Positions 1 through 10,500 of a DNA stretch of 64,000 nucleotides are shown here, one piece after another. The notes under the pieces are model-generated. The model had not been told where the DNA came from and made no database searches. It worked only from the letters and a program-made list of their open reading frames with translations. The position numbers and the translations under genes were made by a program. Origin of the DNA: Kalmanozyma brasiliensis GHG001. Its lineage: Eukaryota; Basidiomycota; Ustilaginomycetes; Ustilaginales. Location of the stretch: NCBI RefSeq assembly GCF_000497045.1, contig NW_015961961.1, forward strand, positions 62,001 through 126,000, in the 5' to 3' direction. The first letter of the stretch is position 1; each line of letters begins with the position of its first letter.

Positions 1-77
1 ACGGTGCAACCTCAGATTCGCACCACACTGCTGCTGTAATCTGCACCTGAAGCAGCTCAGAACATAGCTTTGCCAAC

Positions 78-1397
78 ATGGCACCCACACGCACAAAATC
101 CACCACGGGCCAACCCGCCCAACCCGCCCAATCCTCTCGCAAAGGCAAAAAAGCCTGGCGCAAGAACATCGACCTGACCACCACCGAGACCTTCCTCGAT
201 GCCCAGTCCGACCCGCTTCGCTCCACCGCCTCTGACGTGCTCTTCGTCGAAGACCGCTCCGGTCAAGAGACGCTGCTCGCCAAACAAGCGCGCACCAAAA
301 AGCCATTGAAATCGCTCGAGATCCTCTCCAACAGCTATGGCCACTCCGCCCTCAACCCGGTGCGCAAGTCCAAGTCTGTCGACCGCAAGACGCAGGAGCG
401 GCTGCGCAAGATGGTTGGTCGTCAGAAGCACACCACTCAGGGTGACGCCTCCTCCATTGCCGCTGGGAGTGATGAGGTGGTGAAGAAATCCCTGGGTGGG
501 GTGTACGACGTCTGGGGCGGTGAAGGCAAAGGCAAAGCCAAGGCGGATTGGATCCCCGAGACCTCTGCCAAACCCACTCCTTCCCTACCCAAGACGCTGC
601 GTCGGGCGGACCACGATACGGCCGCAAGCCTCCCGGCGATTGACCTGCCTCATCCAGGCTCGTCGTACAACCCCACACTCGAGTCGCACGAAGCCCTCAT
701 CCAGCAGGCGTACGAGATCGAGCGTCGACTCGAGGAGAGCGAACAGATGGCGCAGAGCGAACGCGAGTCGTGGCAACGAAAGCTCGCCACTATCATCGCG
801 CGTGAAGCGGAGCTGCGCGAACAGAAGGATGATGAGCTCAAACGGTATCGTGGCATGGATGTTGACCTTCCCAACGCCTCCGAGGAGGAGGTATCGGAGG
901 GAGAGAGGGAGGAGTTGGACTCTTCAGATGAGAAAGCCGGTATTGAGGGAAAGCGCAAAACTCGCGCGCAGCGAGTTCGTGCCAAACGTGCTCGACAACA
1001 GCAAGCCGAAGCAGCCCGTCGAAAGCAAGCCCGCATCGAGGCAGCAGCAATCCTCCAATTGCCCGCGGAGAAACGTCGTCAGGCGCGCCTGGCACTCGCC
1101 CGCTCCCAGGCCGCTTCAGCACGCCGACTGGAGAAAGAAGCCCTCCTCGCCAAACAGGGTTTGTCGGGAGTCAAGGTGGGCAAGCACAAAGTCCCACAGC
1201 AGACGATCGATGTTCAGACGGGCGATCAGCTCAGTGAGAGTCTGCGCGCGCTTCAGCCCGAAGGAAATCTCTTCAGAGACAGGTACAACAGGATGCAGGC
1301 AAGGGGCGTGGTGGAACCCAGGGTCAAACAGGTCGCCAAGACAAGCACGAGGAGGATCAAAGGATACGAGACGCACGATTATAAGAAGTTCACTTGA
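78..1397 (+). CDS. NOP53: Ribosome biogenesis protein Nop53 (GLTSCR2 family)
   Basis: A 439-residue basic and acidic, coiled-coil-rich protein. The N-terminal KGKKAWRKNID segment, followed by a TETFLDAQ-like helix and a 'DVLFVED' stretch, is typical of the Nop53/GLTSCR2 family. The middle carries an acidic patch (about residues 270-290, EEEVSEGEREELDSS) and then long Arg/Ala/Gln helices. The C-terminal part (about 385-430, 'GNLFRDRYNRMQARG' and a final KGYETHDYKKF) is the second conserved family block. In yeast Nop53 is a nucleolar 60S assembly factor that recruits the exosome/Mtr4 for 7S pre-rRNA processing. The ATG at 78 is the first in frame and sits in a good AACATGG context. No intron is needed. 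Function is transferred from the family. Confidence 0.88.
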   Translation: MAPTRTKSTTGQPAQPAQSSRKGKKAWRKNIDLTTTETFLDAQSDPLRSTASDVLFVEDRSGQETLLAKQARTKKPLKSLEILSNSYGHSALNPVRKSKSVDRKTQERLRKMVGRQKHTTQGDASSIAAGSDEVVKKSLGGVYDVWGGEGKGKAKADWIPETSAKPTPSLPKTLRRADHDTAASLPAIDLPHPGSSYNPTLESHEALIQQAYEIERRLEESEQMAQSERESWQRKLATIIAREAELREQKDDELKRYRGMDVDLPNASEEEVSEGEREELDSSDEKAGIEGKRKTRAQRVRAKRARQQQAEAARRKQARIEAAAILQLPAEKRRQARLALARSQAASARRLEKEALLAKQGLSGVKVGKHKVPQQTIDVQTGDQLSESLRALQPEGNLFRDRYNRMQARGVVEPRVKQVAKTSTRRIKGYETHDYKKFT

Positions 1398-1474
1398 GTT
1401 TTCTGCAATTGGATTGCTTCGCACTGTTTCTCGATCTCAGTCCTGTGTGTGAAATTTGTCATTGCGATAGAAAG

Positions 1475-2932
1475 CTATGCGTCGGTGCTGGGTTCATGCT
1501 CGACCTCCGCGGCGACGACGGCCTCGGGCGCAGCGTCTTGAACAGCCTCGACGACCTCCTCGACAGGCACGTCGGTAGCATCGGCGATGGCCTGCACCGC
1601 TTCCTCCGCTGGGGGCGCCGTGGGCTGGTCGAGCATGGCCACGTCGGCAAGCGTGTCTGGTTGCGAGGCTACTGCTTGCACTGCGGCTGCTGTGTCGGCT
1701 GACGCGGCGGGCGCCTCGACAGCGGCTTCGCTTGAGCTCTCTGGTGCAATTGGTGCGGCTGCTTCGACGGGAGCGGGTTCTTCTGCTGCAATGACAGGCT
1801 CGGGGACAGCAGCATCAGCCGGCGTTTCGGCGTGCGGCAGGACGGGTGCAGCAGGCGGCTCTTCCGCGGCGCTGACGGGCGGGTTGATCTCCGTGCTCGT
1901 CTGCTCGGTCGTTGCAGCAGCATCAGCAGCGGGCTCTGCAGGAGCACTTGTCTCTGTACCAATCGGAGTCTCCGTTGTCGCCGCCGCTGGTGCAGGCAGG
2001 GGTGCAGGAGCAGGCGCAGGAGCAGCGACCTCGACCGGGGGCTGCGTCACCCCAAGCTCGAGGTTGATTTTCTCAATCGCCTCCTTCTCCGCCTGTCTGC
2101 GCTCTGCTTCCATCGCCTTGTCCTCCTCGCTCTCCTCCACCGTCTTCATCTGTTCATCCCCACCCTCCGCAACAGGCTTGGGCGGTCGCAGCGCCTCCGG
2201 CGTCTCAGCACGCACGAATCCAACACCCAAAATCCGACCCCTCGACGCGTTTTCTCCCCACACTGGCACGTCCGTCTCCGCCTCACCCTGCTTAACCGGT
2301 GCCCCCTTCTTGGCGCTCGCACCCTCGCGCAGCAGCCTCAGCTTTTCCGCGTGCTCCTTCTCCATCTGCGCCGTCTCCTCCTGAATACGCTCCACTTTCG
2401 ACTTCAGATCCTCCTCCTTCACATCTGCATACGGAGACGGCGCAGGCGTCAACGTATCGATCCGCCTTGCGTCGAATACCATGCTCAGCAGCTCGTGGTT
2501 CTTGGCGTACCGTGCAACGGCGAGGTCTCGCGGCGTGAGACGGTCGAGATCGTCAAAGATGGATTCGGACATCTCGTCCGCGATGGTGGGGGGCAGGTTT
2601 AGTCCCAAAAATGGGGGCATGGGTCGACCGGGGAAGCCGGGGTGCGGAGGGTGGCCGTGCGGGGCGTGCATCGACGGTCGGCGGTGCGGCTGCTGCTGGT
2701 GCGGGTGCGGGTGTTGTTGGTGACCGTGCTGGACGGTGAGCTTGCGCTTGCGACCACGGTTGGAGGAAGGCGTGGGCGAGTCCATGTAGTGCTGTTGGGA
2801 AGGGTGCTGCGGGACGAATTGTTGGTGCGGTTGAGGTCGGGACATCATGCCAGGGGAAGGCGAGGCTGATGGGCCCATGCCTGGGTGACCTGGGTGACCC
2901 GCGCCGGGGCCGTGTGGCGGTGGCATGTTCAT
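1475..2932 (-). CDS. Ssr4-like SWI/SNF and RSC complex subunit (C-terminal half only)
   Basis: 485 residues. The N-terminal ~110 residues are rich in Pro, His, Gln and Gly. About residues 125-210 hold the only recognisable block: 'IFDDLDRLTPRDLAVARYAKNHELL' (written here as parts: LDRLTPRDLA, ARYAKNHELL) followed by a coiled coil (KSKVERIQEETAQMEKEH). This resembles the LTPR-x-x-x-x-ARY block of fungal Ssr4 (DUF1750), a subunit of SWI/SNF and RSC. The last ~200 residues are Ala/Pro/Glu low complexity. The usual N-terminal Ssr4 domain is absent, and the 398 bp before the next divergent gene leave no room for it. Assignment rests on one motif block; a different chromatin-associated protein cannot be excluded. 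Confidence 0.55.
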   Translation of the reverse strand: MNMPPPHGPGAGHPGHPGMGPSASPSPGMMSRPQPHQQFVPQHPSQQHYMDSPTPSSNRGRKRKLTVQHGHQQHPHPHQQQPHRRPSMHAPHGHPPHPGFPGRPMPPFLGLNLPPTIADEMSESIFDDLDRLTPRDLAVARYAKNHELLSMVFDARRIDTLTPAPSPYADVKEEDLKSKVERIQEETAQMEKEHAEKLRLLREGASAKKGAPVKQGEAETDVPVWGENASRGRILGVGFVRAETPEALRPPKPVAEGGDEQMKTVEESEEDKAMEAERRQAEKEAIEKINLELGVTQPPVEVAAPAPAPAPLPAPAAATTETPIGTETSAPAEPAADAAATTEQTSTEINPPVSAAEEPPAAPVLPHAETPADAAVPEPVIAAEEPAPVEAAAPIAPESSSEAAVEAPAASADTAAAVQAVASQPDTLADVAMLDQPTAPPAEEAVQAIADATDVPVEEVVEAVQDAAPEAVVAAEVEHEPSTDA

Positions 2933-3330
2933 TGTGCAGGTGTTCAGCGGGTGCTCGAGCGTTGCGGCACTTTGTGCAGGGATGCGAAGACGTGAGATGG
3001 ATGGTGGTGGTGATCCAACGGCATTCAGCGCAGCCTCGACGCGACTCGAACTTGGAGAGGTTTGGCGCCGACTCTTGAGACTTTTGTCAATGTGTTAGAC
3101 CCAGTCAATTTTTTGGAGATTATTTTTTGGCTCAACTCCACATGCTCGACAGCTGAGCTTCCGACCAGGCCGTAAAAGTGACACATCCTTCGACTCGATG
3201 CGGTGTCGTCTGAGCACCACCATCTAACTCGGGAACGCGCTGCGGACGAGCTATTTTCAACGCCTCGGGACGGGAGCACAGGTAGCGAGGAGGCTGTCGA
3301 TTAGTCTGTAGCGGCAGAGCTCCATTCAGA
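2933..3330. promoter_or_regulatory. Divergent intergenic promoter region, SSR4-like / SSL1
   Basis: 398 bp separate two divergent start codons. It must contain both promoters. I see an AT-rich stretch near 3105-3130 but no convincing TATA box or conserved element. Confidence 0.4.
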
Positions 3331-4824
3331 ATGCCACCACGCATAGCAGACGACGAATACGTCGACGAGGGAGCCGACGCCTACGATGCCGAGGACTTTC
3401 TCGACGACGACGACAGCGGAGACGAGTACCGCTCAGCACCATCGCTACCCAAGCTGGGAACATTACGTGGTGCACTGGCCGCATCACGCTCCAACGCGGC
3501 TGGATCCAACGGCAAGGCAGGGCCATCGGCAGCGGGTGCATCGTCCTCCTCGGCAAGCACAGCCGCTCGAGTCAAAGCAGCAGCCAACGCGAAAGCGAAA
3601 CAAAAAGATCAGGGCTATTCATGGGAGGCCACGTACAAGCGATCATGGGACGCAGTAGCAGAAGACGACTCGGGCTCGCTCGAGAGCGCCGTCCGATCCA
3701 TGATCGAAGGGTCCAAACGCAGGCGGACACTCAAAGACGTTGCACCCGTCCAACGAGGTATCATCCGGCATCTCGTCCTTCTCGTCGATCTATCCGCCAG
3801 CATGCTCGAGAAGGATATGCGGCCAAATCGGTTCGATGTGACGCTACAATACGCACGCGAGTTCGTCGGCGAGTACTTTGACCAAAACCCCATCGGCCAA
3901 CTCTCCATCATTGGCACACGAGAAGGCATCGCAGAACGACTCGCCATGATGGGCGGCAATACGATCGACCACACCGCTTCGCTTTCCAACAAACGAAGAC
4001 TTGAGCCACGAGGCGAGCCATCACTGCAAAACGCACTCGAGATGGCGAGGAGTAGTCTCGTCCACCTACCGGCATCCAATTCGCGCGAGATCCTCGCCAT
4101 CTTCGGCAGCTTGACAACATGCGATCCCGGCAACATCCACGATACCATCAGCACGCTCGTCAAGGACAACATCCGCGTCTCGATCGTTCACCTCGCGGCG
4201 GAGGTCAAAGTGTTCAAAGACGTATGCACGCGGACGGGTGGCACGTTCAGCGTGGCCCTCAACGAGGGTCACTTTCACGATTCGCTCTTTGACCTTGTCC
4301 CTCCGCCGGCAGTCGAGGGTCCACGACGGACCAAACGTCGTCCCGTCACAGACGAAGACGAAGTACAAACAGGCGTAGACCTCCTCCAGATGGCCTTTCC
4401 CTTGCGCCTGCCCGCACACGCAGCACCCACTCTCTGCGCATGCCACTCTCGCTCCCGCGGTTCGGGCTACCTCTGTCCGCGCTGCAACGTCAAGGTGTGC
4501 GATGTACCCACCGATTGTCCGGTGTGCGGCGTGACGATCGTCATGTCGACCCACCTGGCGCGATCGTATCACCACCTGTTCCCCGTGCCCAACTGGAAAG
4601 CTGTGCCTTGGTCGAGCGTGACGGAGGACTCGGAACCAGCGTGCGCCTCGTGCAACGTGGCTTTCCCAACGGAGGAGAGGAGCGCGGCCGCGAACAAGGC
4701 GTTGGAAGAGGCGGGGTTGAGCGCGAGTTCGAGATACAGGTGTCCGCGGTGTGCGAAGGACTTTTGTCTCGAGTGCGACGCGTTCGTACATGAACAGCTG
4801 CACGTATGTCCTGGATGCTGTTGA
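3331..4824 (+). CDS. SSL1: TFIIH core subunit Ssl1 (p44)
   Basis: 497 residues. An acidic, low-complexity N-terminus (about 1-90) is followed by the Ssl1 N-terminal helix (YSWEATYKRSWDAV) and a von Willebrand A domain from about residue 145 (HLVLLVDLSASMLEKD with the MIDAS-like DLSAS). The family-specific 'FFDQNPIGQLSII'-type strand is present as EYFDQNPIGQLSIIG. The C-terminus has the zinc-binding part: a CACHSRS...CPRC cluster near 375, a CPVCG, and a final C4 RING-like domain ending HVCPGCC. Ssl1 is a structural subunit of TFIIH in transcription initiation and nucleotide excision repair, where it stimulates the XPD/Rad3 helicase. Length is normal for the family. ATG at 3331 is the first in frame. 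Confidence 0.95.
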   Translation: MPPRIADDEYVDEGADAYDAEDFLDDDDSGDEYRSAPSLPKLGTLRGALAASRSNAAGSNGKAGPSAAGASSSSASTAARVKAAANAKAKQKDQGYSWEATYKRSWDAVAEDDSGSLESAVRSMIEGSKRRRTLKDVAPVQRGIIRHLVLLVDLSASMLEKDMRPNRFDVTLQYAREFVGEYFDQNPIGQLSIIGTREGIAERLAMMGGNTIDHTASLSNKRRLEPRGEPSLQNALEMARSSLVHLPASNSREILAIFGSLTTCDPGNIHDTISTLVKDNIRVSIVHLAAEVKVFKDVCTRTGGTFSVALNEGHFHDSLFDLVPPPAVEGPRRTKRRPVTDEDEVQTGVDLLQMAFPLRLPAHAAPTLCACHSRSRGSGYLCPRCNVKVCDVPTDCPVCGVTIVMSTHLARSYHHLFPVPNWKAVPWSSVTEDSEPACASCNVAFPTEERSAAANKALEEAGLSASSRYRCPRCAKDFCLECDAFVHEQLHVCPGCC

Positions 4825-5391
4825 GGGGCGAAATGACAAGTATGCTTAGCATCGACTGAGTGTCTGGCATGATCGCAGCGTGTGTTTTGATTGTCGTCGT
4901 CGTCGTCGTCGTCGTTTGACTGAAGACGTGATTGACGAGACAGCGGACAGGGAGCCCTTTTTTAGACCTCATTTTTTCAGCCGCCTTTTTTGGCATGATT
5001 ATTGCCTGCTGGAAACATTGTGCCCCCATCAAGCGAAGGCTTTTGATCCCTCGAGACTTGCTGCCTTCTGACCATGCCCCACTCGCGATGAACCAGCCTA
5101 GCACGAGATCAAGCGCTCCTACACAGCCATATACCTAGTTTGACGAACCATGAACGTGCTGTGGAACAAAATTCTCGAGTGTGAGATAAAAGTACAGGAG
5201 GTTGATGTGATAGGCATCTGGATCGCGAAAAAAACGATTGGGGCTGCAGCTGACATCCCATGAGCTGTCCGTGAGACTGCGTACGACGAAGATTGCCAGC
5301 ACCGCTTCTAAAATGGGCGGCAATGTAGCAGTCTCCTCCCTACGCTGGGTACCGTGACGGCTTCGACCGTCGCATCTCCGCTTCGTGCCTG
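4825..5391. other. Convergent 3' region with a GTC triplet repeat
   Basis: 567 bp between the converging 3' ends of SSL1 and VPS60. It contains a (GTC)n run of about seven units at 4892-4914 and no gene that I can support. Confidence 0.5.
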
Positions 5392-6045
5392 TTACGCAGC
5401 GCGCATCGCCTCGACCTTGTTCTCCTCGGCCGACCCGTCCGTGGGCAGTTCATCCACAAAGTCGGGCAGCTCGGTATTGCTCTGCAAATAGCTCGGTACA
5501 CTCTCGCCCTCCTCCTCCCACCCGCCCTCTGCCTCCAACGCATCCAGTTCCGCCTGCAAATCTTCCTCATCTACCTCATCCGGTACGCCGTAACTCCTCC
5601 CCAAGGTCTCTTGCACCTCGTTCGCCGCTTCGATCAGATCCTCCATCTCATCCTGCATACTTTCGATCTTGTCCAGATCGATCTTGCCGTATGTCTTGCG
5701 CATCTCCTTGTTGGCGGTTTGCATGGCATCGAACGTGGCCATGGTATTGCGCAGATTCTCCGTCGTCATGGTCGCCTGTTCCATGTTGTACGATTGTTGT
5801 TGGAGTTGGGCAAGCTGGTTTTCGTAGAGTCGCTTTTGTTTGAGGACGCGAAGGGCACGTTGTTGGATCGCCGTCTTGCCAGGTCCATCGCGCATCTTGC
5901 GCATCTGATCCCGATAGCGAGTGAGTTCTGAGTCGAGCTTGCGGATTTTGACCTCGACCGAGTCGGCGCGTGTTTCGGTCGAGGCAATAGCGTCTGTGAG
6001 GGAGGGCTTGGGCTTCGCCGCTTTGCTGCCGAAGAGGCGGTTCAT
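5392..6045 (-). CDS. VPS60: ESCRT-III-associated protein Vps60 (CHMP5)
   Basis: 217 residues from the ATG at 6045 (MNRLFGSKAAKPKPSL). An upstream in-frame ATG at 6063 adds only six residues; the MNRLFG start matches the Snf7-family N-terminal amphipathic helix, so I prefer it. The protein is a charged Snf7-domain helical bundle: a basic first half (LDSELTRYRDQMRKMRDG, QQRALRVLKQKRLYENQ) and an acidic second half (DLIEAANEVQETLGRSYGVPD, then DEEDLQAELDALEAE). The 'LGRSYGVP' stretch is characteristic of Vps60/CHMP5. It acts at endosomes, where it binds Vta1 and tunes Vps4 in multivesicular-body sorting. Size is as expected (~220). Confidence 0.93.
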   Translation of the reverse strand: MNRLFGSKAAKPKPSLTDAIASTETRADSVEVKIRKLDSELTRYRDQMRKMRDGPGKTAIQQRALRVLKQKRLYENQLAQLQQQSYNMEQATMTTENLRNTMATFDAMQTANKEMRKTYGKIDLDKIESMQDEMEDLIEAANEVQETLGRSYGVPDEVDEEDLQAELDALEAEGGWEEEGESVPSYLQSNTELPDFVDELPTDGSAEENKVEAMRAA

Positions 6046-6628
6046 GGTGCAGGGTTGCGGCACCTGATTGAGGTGGTCTATAGGGACGAGGGAGACGCTG
6101 TGCTCGGATAAAGGAGGTGCGCAAGTGTGGCAGCGCAGGTGTTGCAGACGATGAGAGTCCTTGATGCTGCAGATGACGATGGTGCCGCTGACGATGCTCG
6201 CGATGGATGGTGGAAGGAGGATGATGTTTGGATGTCATCTGTGATGCGCAAGTCAGGGTCCAGGATCACCTCGAGCTCAGCTTCAGCAGCAGCGACCCGA
6301 TCTGGATCCGTGCACAGCCCATCAGCACACACTGCCGGAGTGGAGGCAGAATTCCAGTTGAAACTAGAAATCGGCTTGAAATCCAGTCTTGCCCGCTTAC
6401 GCTCACTGCCATCATCTCAACCTTCTTTGCCCGCACGGTCATCGTCAGCTGCGATCCACTCCATCCACCCGCGCACGAGGCATCTTCCATATTCAATCGA
6501 CTGCTGCGCGCTGTCCTCTTCGTATCTCACCGGTACACTCCCGGCAGGCTCAACTGAAAAGACATCTCAGCAGCTTCCATCCCCAACCCTCTCACAGCCT
6601 TGCCTCCCAGCCCAGTCGTCCGCTCATC
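6046..6628. promoter_or_regulatory. Divergent intergenic region, VPS60 / RVS161
   Basis: 583 bp between divergent start codons. It holds the two 5' leaders and promoters; the open frames across it are not protein-like. Confidence 0.4.
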
Positions 6629-7417
6629 ATGTCGTGGGGCGGCTTCAAAAAGTCGATCAACCGGGCGGGCACGTCTCTCATGCAAAAGACGGGTCAAGTC
6701 GAGCGCACTGTCGACACCGAATTCTCCTCCACCGAAGAGCAATATCGCACCCTTGAACGCGAGGTGACATCCCTGCAAAAGGAAGCGAAAGCCTACCTTG
6801 ACGCGATCCGATCTCTCGCCTCTTCTCAATCGCGCATTGCAGAAGCGGTGGATGGTTTCTACACCGATTCGTCCGATGCGGCCATGTCGGCCAATGCCTA
6901 CCGTCGTGCCGTCGACGAACTCGATACGAAAACCGCCAAAGAAATCGACGCCCCGTACCGCGCAACGGTGCTCGAACCCATCGGAAAACTCGCCAGCTAC
7001 TTCCCCGAGGTCAACAAGACCATTGAAAAGCGAAATCGCAAACTCACCGACTACGACGCGGCAAGGACCAAACATCGCAAGCTGACGGAGAAACCCAGCG
7101 ACGACCCCGTCAAGCTCCCGCGTGCCGAGAAGGAGCTCGACGATGCACGGGTCGTGTTTGAAGCGCTGGACGAGCAGATCAAGACGGAATTGCCGCAATT
7201 GGTCGATTTGAGAATCCCGTATCTCGATCCGAGCTTCGAGGCTATGGTGCGCATGCAGGCGAAGTTTGCGGAAGATGGATACGAGAAGTTGGGCGGCGTG
7301 CAGAGGTTCTTTGCCGATGGCGTGAGGGAGGAGTATGCTGAGGGGCATCTGGATAGTCAGGTCGAGGCGGTGCTGCAGGAGATGAGGGAGTTGAGCATCT
7401 GCGGGATCGGGCAGTAG
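6629..7417 (+). CDS. RVS161: BAR-domain amphiphysin-like protein Rvs161 (Hob3)
   Basis: 262 residues from ATG 6629 (MSWGGFKKSINRAGTSLMQ). The open frame runs further upstream, but the added segment looks like untranslated leader; MSWxGFKKxxNRA is the conserved family N-terminus. Nearly the whole protein is one N-BAR domain: KTGQVERTVDTEF, then three long helices, with SYFPEVNKTIEKRNRKLTDYD and KPSDDPVKLPRAEKEL as typical segments. There is no SH3 domain, which separates it from Rvs167. Rvs161 pairs with Rvs167 to bend membrane during endocytic scission and polarised growth. Length matches yeast Rvs161 (265). Confidence 0.95.
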   Translation: MSWGGFKKSINRAGTSLMQKTGQVERTVDTEFSSTEEQYRTLEREVTSLQKEAKAYLDAIRSLASSQSRIAEAVDGFYTDSSDAAMSANAYRRAVDELDTKTAKEIDAPYRATVLEPIGKLASYFPEVNKTIEKRNRKLTDYDAARTKHRKLTEKPSDDPVKLPRAEKELDDARVVFEALDEQIKTELPQLVDLRIPYLDPSFEAMVRMQAKFAEDGYEKLGGVQRFFADGVREEYAEGHLDSQVEAVLQEMRELSICGIGQ

Positions 7418-7545
7418 CGATGAAGTTGTGTAGCTTTGCTCTGTCTGCGATAGACTCCGTTCACCCGTCTCTCCGTTGTGTGCATGTGTACGATCGTGTG
7501 AAGTATCACATTGCTGGTATCAACTCACGTCAGGAGTGCTGTAGT

Positions 7546-10500
7546 TCATCCTCTCGCCGCCGTCGCCGCCGACGACTGCTCCGGCTCGCCCACCAAGATC
7601 CCCACGACGTGCTTACAGCAAATCAAGCCGATCTGCTCGCACTCCTTCCTCATCCCCTCATGCGCCTCTCTCTCCTCTCCCGTCCCCTGCACCACCCCCA
7701 CCATCTCGTCCACCCCCACCAGTCGCTCCAGCATCTCCTCCAACCTCTTATTCACCACCTCGACCTGTCTCTGCAGCATCATCTCCACCTCCTTCCCATT
7801 CAACATCCCCCATCCCGGACTCTCAACCAACAAAGTATCCCTTACGCCCTTCCACCTCTCGCTCGTCCTCAACAGCTCCAACCACCCTGCCGTGCTCGCG
7901 GCCCCTGTCCTTCGCAGCGTCGCAAACACCGCCTCGTTGAGACACATCTTGATCTTACACAACGTATGCGTCAGTGCCATCGTCTCCACCGCTGCGTTCC
8001 GAACCCGCGAGATCACCTCCAACCTCTCCCTGGCCTTGCTAGCGTCGTGTCCGGCAGCAGCCTGCTCCTCGCACTCCCGTCGATAGGTGTTGACCACAAA
8101 CCCAACCACATGCAACACGTCGGCTTCGCTAAAATGCCGTTGGAGGTTCACCTCGCTACTCCCGCGCGAACCGATCACGTGCTCGGCGAACGAGAGACAG
8201 TCCGCTGCTAGGTCGGCGAAGATGCTCTCCGTGCCGGTTTTGACCATTGCCGCTTGACGAGTGGCGGAGAGTTGGTGGAGCTGTTGAGTTTGCTGGTGTT
8301 GCAGTGCTTGTTGGTGGTGTTGTGCCGCTTGGATGTGGGCCATCTGCTGCGCCTGCTGGGCTTGTAGCAATTGTGCCTGCTGCATTTGGTGGAGCTGCTC
8401 CGGACCAGCTCGAGTTTGGGAGGTCTGCTGCTGGAAGGCTTGGCGGATGGTTGGTTGCTGGGCAGCACGTCGTGCTTGTGCCGCCGCCGCTGCTGCTGCC
8501 AAATGGGCGCGCTGAGTTTCGATCGCGTGTTCGCGTGCGCGTTGCACATCTACCACCGAAGCCTGTGCTCTCTGCTGATTCTGTGCCAGGTGTGCAGCGA
8601 GAAGCGAGGAGCCGATTTCGGTCAACATCTGTGGCTGGGCCACCTGCAGCATTTGTGGCATCTGTGCACGCGCGCCCATTGCAGGGTTGGTCAGGTTCGA
8701 TGGATGCTGCGAAGCGGATCCAGCAGCCGAGTAGGACGGCGTCATGGGAGGAGCCGCGATGGGTACAGGCTTCCGATCTGCCACTTCGAGCTGCATCGGA
8801 CTGTCGATGCTCGACGGCGGCGCAGACGCTCTCGTCCCCCGAGCGACACCACTTTCTTCTCCGCGATCCGCGAAGCGGAACTCCGGCTTCGTGTCCGTCG
8901 GCTGAGGCATGCCACGTGAGGCGTAGTACTTGTTCTTCTCCTCGTTCCAACAGTGTAGCATGTGCGGCACGCGTGGGAACTCCATCAGCGCCCGCGTCAT
9001 GACGCGCTCCGGCAGCTTCTCCAGTAGATGCGTCACCGATCTCGTGCTCGACACTTTGTCCATCAGTTCGTGCATGGAGATGTGCATGTGCCTGTGTGCG
9101 TTCTTGTGGAAGATGGCGGGTCCTAGCTCCTGCAAGCACGTCCATGGGATCATCTTGGCAGGATCTTGCCAGTGTTGGACTAGGTCGGATACCGTTTCGG
9201 GAGTTGAGAAGCCGGCTCGCAGTGGCTTGAGTTTCTGGATCGTTTTGTAGGAGGATGATCGACCCGTGACGCCGGCGAGTCCGCCGAGCAGGGACCTCAT
9301 GCCGTCTTCGATCGTCCTTTTCGGTCTTGAAGTTGGCGTCGAGTCCGAAGCAGTCTGGCTGATCTCCCTCCCTTGGCGACGTTCTGGTTCGGCTGCTGGA
9401 GGTGCGTTGACTTGGCTCTCTGCGGCTGCAGGCGCTGCTGTTGTTGTCGGCTCTTCAGCATGGCTGGTCTCTTCCGTCGTCACGGGTGGCGGATCAACGC
9501 GAGCTGCGGCGAAATCTGGCAGAGGCGGGGCTTGCGTCTCCTTTGGCATCGAAGTGACGTCGTCATGAGCTGGCATATCTGTGTCGTGTAACTCTGCAAC
9601 GGGTCCGGCAGTTGCAGTTGATGCAGCTTGCTCCGACACGCCGTTTTCGAGCAGTGCTGGAACCCCGCCCTCCTCGACGGATGCATTTGGTCTCTCTTCG
9701 TCCGCGAGCGTCGCGGCCACCTGTGGCACGGCATCATCTTCTGCGGCTTGTGATGACGGAGACGGAGAGGATGTCGCGTCCGTCACAATCTCAGGTGCGG
9801 GATTGGCAGCGGCAGCCTCTGCTGGCACGTTGTCACCTGCAGGTGCAGCACCATCCTTAGCGCCCTGGGCAGGATCCCCAGCTGCAGAATGAGCGCCCTT
9901 CATCGGATCTTCAGCCGCAGAATGGGCACCCTGCACACTGATGGAGGCGTCAACAGCTTCGGGCGAGAATGTTTCGCTCGCTGCTGCGAGCGCTTGCTCG
10001 ACTGCCTCGACGGCGGTAGCCACTTGTTCGGTGCTCGCATCAATAGGGGTATTGACGCCGCCCGTGAAGCTCTCGTCGAAACTCTCCGCCACGGCCGGCT
10101 CCGGATCGACAGCGGCCATGTCGCCCGTACCTTCGATGACTTGTTCGTTCGCCGGGGCGTCACCCTGCGGGGGCTCTGATGCGTCGATGTGGTCTTGCTC
10201 CTTCTGTTCAGTGGGCTGAGCTTCGCGATGGTGATCTGGACGGTCGTCTTGCTGCTCGACTTGTGGCATGTTGTGTGAATCTGCCAACGGCTCCATCTGC
10301 AACTCTACCTGCGCCCCATCCTGCTGAGCAATCGTGCGCGTACCTTCCGTTTCTTCGGATGGTTGTGCTTCTGCGGGACCAGCTGCATCTGCGTTAGCAG
10401 CCTCTTCCTCGTCGGTGACGACAGCTTTCGAATTTGCTGCATCTGCGAGAACAGGCTGAGCAGCATGGTCAGAGACGTTTCCGCTTGCTGACGCGCTTGG

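Noticed and set aside
496..1452. 318-residue frame inside NOP53
   Set aside because: It is an Arg/Ser-rich out-of-frame shadow of the NOP53 coding region.
4880..4920. GTC triplet run as a possible expanded-repeat gene
   Set aside because: It lies in an intergenic region between converging genes and is short.
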